Below, piece after piece: positions 44,909 through 51,649 of a DNA stretch of 51,649 nucleotides. Under the pieces are notes generated by a model. It made no database searches. It saw nothing but the letters and a program-made list of their open reading frames with translations, and was not told the origin of the DNA. Position 1 is the first letter of the stretch; every line of letters starts with the position of its first letter. Both the position numbers and the translations under genes were made by a program. Source of the stretch: an uncultured Salinisphaerales bacterium (GTDB lineage: Bacteria > Pseudomonadota > Gammaproteobacteria > Nevskiales > OUC007); assembly GCA_937896565.1 (NCBI GenBank), contig CALBOV010000112.1, positions 1 to 51,649 of the forward strand, given 5' to 3'.

Positions 44909-45292
44909 ATGGAGTTCGGACCTGAAATCAGCCTGGTTGCCCTGTTTCTCGGACTGCTGATCGGAGGGGCGCTCGGTTTCGCCATCGGTCGTGGCAGCGT
45001 GTCGCGTGATCGTCAGGCGTTGAAGAACAGTGCCGACGCGCAGGCCGCCCTGAAGCGGGAGATGGAAGCCCATCTGCGCGAAACCGCGACGCTGATGGAT
45101 CATCTGGCGACTGGTTATCAGGATGTCTACGCCCATCTGGCGGAAGGCGCGCGGCGTTTCGGTGCCGGTGACATGCCTCTGTCCGCCTCGCGGGCGCTTA
45201 CCCACGAGGATGAGAGTCCCGAGCAGGAGCCCGGGCCGCACGGTGCAGTGCCGGCCGCCAGGCCGCGCCGGGATGAGCCCAGCGCCGATTGA
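44909..45292 (+). CDS. zapG: YhcB/ZapG (DUF1043) family protein
   Basis: N-terminal TM then FAIGRGSVSRDRQALKNSADAQAALKREMEAHLRETATLMDHLATGYQDVYAHLAEGARR. Confidence 0.85.
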   Translation: MEFGPEISLVALFLGLLIGGALGFAIGRGSVSRDRQALKNSADAQAALKREMEAHLRETATLMDHLATGYQDVYAHLAEGARRFGAGDMPLSASRALTHEDESPEQEPGPHGAVPAARPRRDEPSAD

Positions 45293-45344
45293 CTCCGGAC
45301 TGTCGGCGACCTACCGTCGAGCCATCCTCAGCAGGGAGTGAGCC

Positions 45345-45638
45345 ATGAGACGCTGGATCGCCGTACTGTTTGCCGCCGCACTGAGTTTGAGTGTCACCAC
45401 CGCTTCGGCGGGCAGTGCCTCCGCTCCGCATGAAGAACCGTCCGCCGGTGCCATCACCTTCGATTTGCTGATCGTCCGCCCGCTGGGACTGGTCACCACG
45501 GTCGCGGGTGCGGGGCTGTTCGTGCTGTCGGTGCCGTTTTCCGCCATTCAGGGCAAGTCGCCGCTGGATGCCGCGGACACGCTGGTCGTGAAGCCGGCGC
45601 AGTTCACCTTCACGCGACCGCTGGGCGAATCGGACTGA
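45345..45638 (+). CDS. small membrane/secreted protein of unknown function
   Basis: Signal peptide MRRWIAVLFAAALSLSVTTASA; ITFDLLIVRPLGLVTTVAGAGLFVLSVPFSA. Confidence 0.8.
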   Translation: MRRWIAVLFAAALSLSVTTASAGSASAPHEEPSAGAITFDLLIVRPLGLVTTVAGAGLFVLSVPFSAIQGKSPLDAADTLVVKPAQFTFTRPLGESD

Positions 45639-45659
45639 ACGACCGCGCGGCCGGTGCCC

Positions 45660-45998
45660 TCAGTGCCAGCCGATCCCGATCAACAGTCCGAGACTGGCGA
45701 GGCCCAGCGCCGCGTGCGTGAGCCGGGCGGGTCGGGTGGTGGCGCCCGCCCGGGTGCGCTGACGAAACAGCAGGCCCCCGCTGGCGGTGGCGAATCCCAG
45801 CAAACCGATCGTCGGTCCCTGCGCCGCGATGCCGGCGTCATGCGCGCCGGCGAAGACGCCGACCAGCGCGACCACGCCGAACGCGGCGTGCGTCCAGCGG
45901 ATGATCCAGCGACGCGAGCTGGTTTCCGCGACCAGGACGAGCGCCAGTCCGCCCAGAGCGGCGATCGCCACGCAGGCGGTGACCAGGGTCAGCAACAT
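45660..45998 (-). CDS. small multi-pass membrane protein, unknown function
   Basis: 112 aa, about 4 hydrophobic segments; MLLTLVTACVAIAALGGLALVLVAETSSRRWIIRWTHAAFGVVALVGVF. Confidence 0.65.
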   Translation of the reverse strand: MLLTLVTACVAIAALGGLALVLVAETSSRRWIIRWTHAAFGVVALVGVFAGAHDAGIAAQGPTIGLLGFATASGGLLFRQRTRAGATTRPARLTHAALGLASLGLLIGIGWH

Positions 45999-46006
45999 GC
46001 GGTCGG

Positions 46007-48796
46007 TCAGGGGGTCGCGACGGGCTGGCCGTCCACGTCCAGCACCTGAACCGGGCCCAGGCCTAGCGCGCGAACATCCGCCTCGATGACATCGAGATCG
46101 CCGATGATCACCCAGGTCAGTGATTCCGGAGCGATCAGCGTTTGCGCCAGCGTGTCGACGGTCGCGGTGTCCAGCGCCTGCACGCGGGAGACGAATTGTT
46201 CGTACCAGCGCGGATCGAGGCCGAATCGCACCGACTCGGCCAGCGTGCTCGCGACCTGTCCGCTGGTTTCGTTGGAACCCGGCAGCTCCAGCGTCAGTCC
46301 GTTCTTCGCGGCGGCTAGTTCCTCCGCCGACACTGGTCGATCCGCCCCGAAGGTCTTCGCCTCACGCAGGATTTCCTCCATCGCTTCGGCGGTTCGATCG
46401 GTTTGCACCGGCGCGAACAGAATCAGCGGGCGTTGCGCGGCCGTGGATGGCACGAAGCTGCTGGCGCCGTAGGACCAGCCCTTGTCCTCGCGCAGGTTCA
46501 TGTTGAGCCGCGCGGTGAAGTTGCCACCGAGCATCGCGTTCATCGCTCGCAGGGCGGCCTCGTCCACGTCACCACGTCCGGGGATCAGCTCGCCGGCCAG
46601 CACCACGGATTGCTCGGCGTGTGGCTTGTCGATCAGGAAGACCTTGGGCTGCGCGGGACGTTCGACCGTGGTCAGCGACTTCGCGGGTGCCGCGTCACCG
46701 CTGGGTGTCCAGTCACCGAAGTGACGTTCCAGCATGGGCTTGAGCGTCGCCATGTCGATGTCGCCGACCGCGATTAGCGTCGCCTGCTCCGGCCGGATCC
46801 AGCGCTGGTGGAAGCGCACCAGATCATCCCTGGTCAGTGCCGAGATCGCGGTTTCGGTTCCGGAACCCGTCAGCGGCTGAGAATACGCGTGATCCTCACC
46901 ATAGAGCAGCGGTGGCAGCAGGCGGAACGCGAGGGAGTTCGGGCGCGTCTTTTCCTGCTGAATGCCGGCCAGCCAGCGGGGCTTGATCCGGTCGAGTTCC
47001 TCCTGGGGAAAGGCCGGCGAGCGGACCACATCGGCCATGACATCCATGGCGGTATCGAGTTGCGGCGTGAGGGCGGACAGGCTGACATGGCACTGGTCCA
47101 CGTTGGATCCGGCCGACAGATTCGCGCCCAGGCGCTCCAGCTCCGCCGACAGGCCCAGCGCGTCGCGTCGCGCGGTTCCCTCGTCGAGCATGGCCATGGT
47201 CATTGATGCGGTGCCGGGTCGGGCGGTCTGGTCGGCGGCATAGCCGGCATCGAACAGCAGCCGCAATTCGACCAGCGGGACCGCGTCGCGCCGGGCCAGC
47301 AGCACGCGCATGCCGCTGCTCAGCGTGGTTTCCTCGACGGCGGGCAGTCGCAGGTCCGGTGGCGTGCCGGTGGTCGGGAGCCGGCTGCGGTCTACCGCGT
47401 CGGCGTCGGCCGCCAGCTCCTGCATCGGCTGTACGGTCAGCACATAGACGCCATCGGTGAGCCACTGTCGGCCGACCCGCTGCAGGTCGGTCGCCGTGGC
47501 GGTCTCCACGACGTCCAGATAACGCTTGTAGGCGTCCGGGGAACCACCGAATACGGTGGAACGGGCGAGGATGCCGGACTTGCCGGAGCTGCCGCCCACG
47601 CGTTCGGCGCCGCGAATGAAGGCCGCGCCAACCCGAGCGCGGACACGTTCGAGCTCGTCGGCCGTCGGGCCGGTCTCGATCAGACGGGCCAGTTCCTCGT
47701 CGAGCGCGGCTTCGACCGCTTCGGCGTCACCGCCCGGCCGGACGGTGGCGCTGATGATGAACTGCGAGCCCAGTTCCTTGGGCCACAGTCCGGCGCTGAC
47801 GCCCGTGGCGATCTGATCCTCGTAGACCAGGCGCTGGTAGAGGCGACTGTTCTTGCCGTTGCCCAGCACGTCGCTGAACAGATCCAGTTCCTCGACCGCG
47901 CGGGTGTTGACGCCGGGGACGTTCCAGATCTTGTAGATGCGCTGCTGGGGCACGTTGTCCATCAGCACCTCGCGCCGCTCTCCCTCCATCTTCGCGATCC
48001 ACTGGGTGCGGCGCGAGACGGGCGGTCCGGGTTCGATGCCGCCGAAAAAGTGCTTCACCCGCTCCAGGGCGGCGGCGGTGTCGACATCGCCGGCGACCAC
48101 CAGCGTCGCGTTGTTGGGGCCGTAGTAGCTGCGGAACCATTGATGCACGTCGTCCAGCGAGGCGGCTTCCAGGTCATCCATGGAGCCAATCGTCGACCAG
48201 CTGTAGGGGTGACCCTCCGGGTAGGTGGAGCGGACGATGGTGTCCCAGACCTTGCCGTAGGGCTGGTTCTCGCCCTGGCGTTTTTCGTTCTTGACGACTT
48301 CGCGCTGCTCGTCGAGCTTGTCCTGCGTGATCGCGCCGAGCAGATGCCCCATCCGGTCGGACTCCAGCCACAGCAGCAGATCGAGCGCCGGCGCGGGCAC
48401 CGTGCCGAAATAATTCGTCCGGTCGACGTTCGTGGTGCCGTTGAGGCCGGTGGCGCCGACGTTCTCCAGCGGTCGGAAGAACTCGTCGTCGTGGTGCTCC
48501 GAGCCGTTGAACATCAGGTGTTCGAACAAATGGGCGAACCCGGTCTTGCCGGGCACCTCGTCCTTGGAGCCCACGTGGTACCAGAGGTTGGCGGCGACGA
48601 TGGGCGCCTTGTGGTCTTCGTGAATGACGACACGCAGGCCGTTGTCGAGCACGAATTCGCTGTAGGGGATGTCCAGTGACGGAATCGCCGTGTCCGCGGT
48701 TTTCGCGGCCTTGGAGGGTTCCGGTCGGGGAGACTGGATCGCGGCGCATCCGGCGAGTAGAGCGATGGCGGCGGCCGCGCTAAGAATCTGGCGCAT
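46007..48796 (-). CDS. M16 family zinc metallopeptidase lipoprotein (two-domain)
   Basis: MRQILSAAAAIALLAGCAAIQ lipobox; GKTGFAHLFEHLMFNGSEH HxxEH motif; second degenerate M16 half. Confidence 0.95.
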   Translation of the reverse strand: MRQILSAAAAIALLAGCAAIQSPRPEPSKAAKTADTAIPSLDIPYSEFVLDNGLRVVIHEDHKAPIVAANLWYHVGSKDEVPGKTGFAHLFEHLMFNGSEHHDDEFFRPLENVGATGLNGTTNVDRTNYFGTVPAPALDLLLWLESDRMGHLLGAITQDKLDEQREVVKNEKRQGENQPYGKVWDTIVRSTYPEGHPYSWSTIGSMDDLEAASLDDVHQWFRSYYGPNNATLVVAGDVDTAAALERVKHFFGGIEPGPPVSRRTQWIAKMEGERREVLMDNVPQQRIYKIWNVPGVNTRAVEELDLFSDVLGNGKNSRLYQRLVYEDQIATGVSAGLWPKELGSQFIISATVRPGGDAEAVEAALDEELARLIETGPTADELERVRARVGAAFIRGAERVGGSSGKSGILARSTVFGGSPDAYKRYLDVVETATATDLQRVGRQWLTDGVYVLTVQPMQELAADADAVDRSRLPTTGTPPDLRLPAVEETTLSSGMRVLLARRDAVPLVELRLLFDAGYAADQTARPGTASMTMAMLDEGTARRDALGLSAELERLGANLSAGSNVDQCHVSLSALTPQLDTAMDVMADVVRSPAFPQEELDRIKPRWLAGIQQEKTRPNSLAFRLLPPLLYGEDHAYSQPLTGSGTETAISALTRDDLVRFHQRWIRPEQATLIAVGDIDMATLKPMLERHFGDWTPSGDAAPAKSLTTVERPAQPKVFLIDKPHAEQSVVLAGELIPGRGDVDEAALRAMNAMLGGNFTARLNMNLREDKGWSYGASSFVPSTAAQRPLILFAPVQTDRTAEAMEEILREAKTFGADRPVSAEELAAAKNGLTLELPGSNETSGQVASTLAESVRFGLDPRWYEQFVSRVQALDTATVDTLAQTLIAPESLTWVIIGDLDVIEADVRALGLGPVQVLDVDGQPVATP

Positions 48797-48963
48797 GGGC
48801 AATGGCGATGGTCGTCTGGGATCGACAAGCCTAGGGAAACACTGCTCCATTTGCACCGCCAAGGGTGAATCGACGGGTGCTCTCCCCGGAACAGCCCCGT
48901 CCGTGTCGCGCGGGCGCTCAAAGAGAAGTGTGCAGGCAGGCCGGCCTCGCTAAGCTACGTGAC

Positions 48964-49527
48964 ATGCTGCGCTTGAACGAACAGACCGGGTGGATTGATG
49001 AGGGCGAGCATTGCCCCTCGCCGAATTGCGACGCGCGGCCGGCCGGCGTGGCCGTGGACTTGCTGGTGATTCACGGCATCAGTCTGCCGCCCGGTGAGTT
49101 CGGTGGCCCCTGGATCGCCGATCTGTTCACCAACCGACTGGATCCCGGGCGGCATCCGTACTTTGCGCAGATTCACGCGTTGAGGGTGTCCGCGCATTTT
49201 CTTCTGCGGCGCGACGGATCTCTGATTCAGTTCGTGCCGACGACGCGGCGTGCCTGGCACGCGGGCGTCTCGACGTTCGGTGGCCGCGAGCGCTGCAACG
49301 ACTTTTCCATCGGCATCGAGCTGGAGGGGGTGGATGACCAGCCCTACGCTGATGCGCAGTACGATCGTCTGGCGGAGTTGACGCAGGCGATCCGGGTGGC
49401 GTATCCGGAGATCACGGAGGATCGGATTGTCGGCCACAGCGATATCGCGCCCGGTCGCAAGACGGATCCGGGGAATGCTTTCGACTGGGCGAGATATCGG
49501 CGGTCGATTCAGGGAGAGGCCGCATGA
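48964..49527 (+). CDS. ampD: 1,6-anhydro-N-acetylmuramyl-L-alanine amidase AmpD
   Basis: VDLLVIHGISLPPGEFGG...VSAHFLLRRDGSLIQFVPTTRRAWHAGVSTFGGRERCNDFSIGIELEG...VGHSDIAPGRKTDPG. Confidence 0.97.
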   Translation: MLRLNEQTGWIDEGEHCPSPNCDARPAGVAVDLLVIHGISLPPGEFGGPWIADLFTNRLDPGRHPYFAQIHALRVSAHFLLRRDGSLIQFVPTTRRAWHAGVSTFGGRERCNDFSIGIELEGVDDQPYADAQYDRLAELTQAIRVAYPEITEDRIVGHSDIAPGRKTDPGNAFDWARYRRSIQGEAA

Positions 49528-50420
49528 TTCTGCTGTCCATGGTGCTCGCGCTGCTGCTCGAACGCGTGCTCAGCCATCTGCAGGGCTGGCGCGAGCACGC
49601 GCTGTTTGAGCGCCATGTGCGCTGGGTCCATGGCAGGGTAAGCCGCAAGACCTGGAATTCCCCGCTGATGGTCATCGTGTTGCTGGCGCCGGCGCTGCTG
49701 GTCACCGGTCTGCTGCAGCATCTGCTGGCGGAGGCGGTCTACGGCGTGCTGGGGTTCGTGTTCTCGACGCTGGTGTTGCTGCTGTCCCTGGGACCTCGCG
49801 ATCTTGGAGAGGAAGTCCGTGCCCTGCTCGCGGCCCGGGAGCGCGGTGATACCGAGGACGCCGAGCGCATCCGGCAGGATTTGCTGGAAACGCCGGGGCG
49901 GCTGACGCAGAGCTGCCAGGGCGCGGATCGGCGGTCCGTGGTGGCCGCCATCTGCATTCAGGCGCATGAGCGCAGTTTCGCCGTGCTGATGTGGTTTTTC
50001 GTGCTCGGGCCAATCGGCGCCCTGGGGTATCGGCTGGTGGCGGGTCTGCCGCGCGTGCTTGCGCTGATGGACGAGTCGCCGAGGAGCCTGGAACCCGCAA
50101 CTCGCCTGCACGCCATCATGGCCTGGGTCCCCGCACGCATCACGCAGATGTTGTACGCCCTGGCGGGCAGTACCGACGATGCGTTGTCCGAGCGGCATCG
50201 CGTGATGCAGAAACCCGCACTGGACTGGGTGTCCGACACCTGGCGGCAGCTGGCGGTGGTCGGAGTCGGTGCGCTGAATGTCGAGGACGAAGGCGATGCA
50301 CCGGTGGCGCCGCGCTCGCTGGATGCCGCGCTGGAGGCCGTGCTGGGCCTGCGTGGCCGGGCACTGCTGGTGCTGCTCGCACTGCTTGCGCTGCCGACCA
50401 TCGGTGGCTGGCTGGGGTGA
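49524..50420 (+). CDS. ampE: regulatory signalling modulator protein AmpE
   Basis: Follows ampD with 4-nt overlap; multi-pass membrane protein; CIQAHERSFAVLMWFFVLGPIGALGYRL. Confidence 0.92.
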   Translation: MILLSMVLALLLERVLSHLQGWREHALFERHVRWVHGRVSRKTWNSPLMVIVLLAPALLVTGLLQHLLAEAVYGVLGFVFSTLVLLLSLGPRDLGEEVRALLAARERGDTEDAERIRQDLLETPGRLTQSCQGADRRSVVAAICIQAHERSFAVLMWFFVLGPIGALGYRLVAGLPRVLALMDESPRSLEPATRLHAIMAWVPARITQMLYALAGSTDDALSERHRVMQKPALDWVSDTWRQLAVVGVGALNVEDEGDAPVAPRSLDAALEAVLGLRGRALLVLLALLALPTIGGWLG

Positions 50421-51301
50421 TTGCGTTCGGAGGCCGAATCGGCCTGTTGGCGCTGGCGGTATTGTTCGCCGTGCCGGCCTGGGCGGCCGAGCGGGTGATC
50501 ACGCTGGCGCCGCATCTCGCCGAACTGGTGGTCGAGGCCGGTGCCGGGGACCAGTTGGTCGGCGTGATCCGCTATTCCGACTATCCGCCACAGGTCACGT
50601 CGCTGCCGGTAGTCGGTGACGCCTTCAATCTGAACCATGAACAGATTCTGGCGCTACGGCCGACGCGGCTGCTGGCCTGGGCGGGTGGAACGCCGGAACC
50701 GGAGATTCGCCGTCTCGAGGCGTTAGGACTGCGCGTGGATGCGGTCGATGTCCGACGCCTGAACGACGTCGCCGACGCGCTGCGCCACATCGGTCGTCTG
50801 CTGGGGACGCCGACCGCCGCGGAGGCCGCGGCCCGGTCCTTCGCCGAACAGATCGAGTCGTTGCGCGTGGTCACGGAGGAACCGCTGCGTGTCTACTACC
50901 AGGTGTCCGCCGTGCCGCTGTATTCGCTCAATGGCGAGCATGCCGCCTCGGACGTGATCCGGCTCTGCGGCGGGCGCAACATCTTCGCCGATGCTCCGGT
51001 GCTGGCGCCGCAGGTCAGCCGCGAGGCCGTGCTGGCCGAGCGGCCCGACGTGATCCTCTACAGCGGCGAAGACGGAGCGGCGCCGTGGCAACCCCTGCTG
51101 GCCGATCGGCAGGTGCTGGATGCCACGCTGGCGCGGATTTCGCCGGACCTGCTAGCCCGACCGGGGCCGCGGCTGGCGCAGGGCGCCCGCGCGGTATGCG
51201 CCGTGCTGGCGCGGGTCAAACCTGCCAGGTCGTCTCCTGCGGATTCGCATCCCGCGCCAGATGACGGGCGATCACGAACAGCAGATCGGACAGGCGATTG
51301 A
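50417..51301 (+). CDS. cobalamin-type ABC transporter substrate-binding protein (BtuF-like), GTG start
   Basis: Signal peptide; RVITLAPHLAELVVEAGAGDQLVGVIRYSDYPPQVTSLPVVGDAFNLNHEQILALRPTRLLAWAGG. Confidence 0.88.
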   Translation: MIAFGGRIGLLALAVLFAVPAWAAERVITLAPHLAELVVEAGAGDQLVGVIRYSDYPPQVTSLPVVGDAFNLNHEQILALRPTRLLAWAGGTPEPEIRRLEALGLRVDAVDVRRLNDVADALRHIGRLLGTPTAAEAAARSFAEQIESLRVVTEEPLRVYYQVSAVPLYSLNGEHAASDVIRLCGGRNIFADAPVLAPQVSREAVLAERPDVILYSGEDGAAPWQPLLADRQVLDATLARISPDLLARPGPRLAQGARAVCAVLARVKPARSSPADSHPAPDDGRSRTADRTGD

Positions 51302-51649
51302 GATAGATCGCGGCATCCCGGGGTTCCTCCGGCTCCGCTTCGATCACCTTCCAGACCGCACGCTCGGCGCGGCGGCAGACGGCGCGGGCCAGATGCGCCG
51401 TCGTCACCGTCTGCGGCCCGATGGGCAGCACGAAGTCCTTGAGCGGCGGCAGTTCGGCGTTCAATGCGGTGACCGCCTGCTCGAGCCCCGTGAGATGTGA
51501 CGGCTCCAGCAGGCTCTCGCCGGGCATCGCCAGCCCGCCGCCCAGATTGAACAACTGATGCTGGACCGGGCCGAGGGCGCCTGCCAGGGGTGCGGGCAGG
51601 CCGCAGCCCAGCAGGCTTCCGATCAGCGCGTTGAGCTCGTCCACGTCAC
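51216..51649 (-). CDS. cob(I)yrinic acid a,c-diamide/corrinoid adenosyltransferase, PduO type (partial, runs off window end)
   Basis: GDVDELNALIGSLL...LFNLGGGLAMPG...RAVCRRAERAVWKVIEAEPEEPRDAAIYLNRLSDLLFVIARHLARDA. Confidence 0.92.
   Translation of the reverse strand, partial: DVDELNALIGSLLGCGLPAPLAGALGPVQHQLFNLGGGLAMPGESLLEPSHLTGLEQAVTALNAELPPLKDFVLPIGPQTVTTAHLARAVCRRAERAVWKVIEAEPEEPRDAAIYLNRLSDLLFVIARHLARDANPQETTWQV

Noticed and set aside
1-51649. CRISPR arrays, tRNA/rRNA genes, IS elements, prophage, toxin-antitoxin or canonical defence genes
   Set aside because: No regularly spaced repeats, transposase, integrase or recognisable RNA gene seen on either strand by eye; a tRNAscan/Infernal/defence-finder run would be decisive.

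Overview
High-GC gammaproteobacterial chromosomal segment, mostly core housekeeping genes with several accessory patches. Order: macromolecular-synthesis block (rpoD partial, dnaG, glutathione peroxidase, small ORFs, yqeY, rpsU, with tsaD divergent); folB-folK; gmhB-glyS-glyQ; glnA-DUF4124-ntrB-ntrC; ZIP transporter; DUF4423/TIGR02147-type regulator divergent from a run of five predicted lipoproteins/secreted proteins including a beta-propeller protein; fatty-acid desaturase with divergent AraC regulator; DUF971-ubiE-ubiJ-HD hydrolase; MOSC plus membrane protein; cNMP-EAL protein; ParA/MinD-like ATPase; a three-gene c-type cytochrome cluster; ubiB; yibQ-ctpA-envC; rhodanese-grxC-secB-gpsA; trmL-DUF2007-patatin; zapG/yhcB; M16 protease; ampD-ampE; btuF-like; PduO-type adenosyltransferase (partial). 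No rRNA, tRNA, CRISPR array, transposase or prophage was recognised. The most notable observations are: (1) a cysteine-rich lipoprotein gene (3860-4317) split by a tandem 8-bp repeat; removing one repeat unit restores a 149-aa protein with two tandem homologous Cys-rich modules (candidate slippage switch or recent frameshift); (2) a large diheme cytochrome operon of unclear function; (3) concentric palindromes between the DUF4423 regulator and the lipoprotein run; (4) an NtrC-type palindrome overlapping a TATAAT box at ntrB, together with a strong sigma-54 promoter at glnA; (5) several candidate structured RNAs. All homology calls come from reading motifs by eye; no database search was run.
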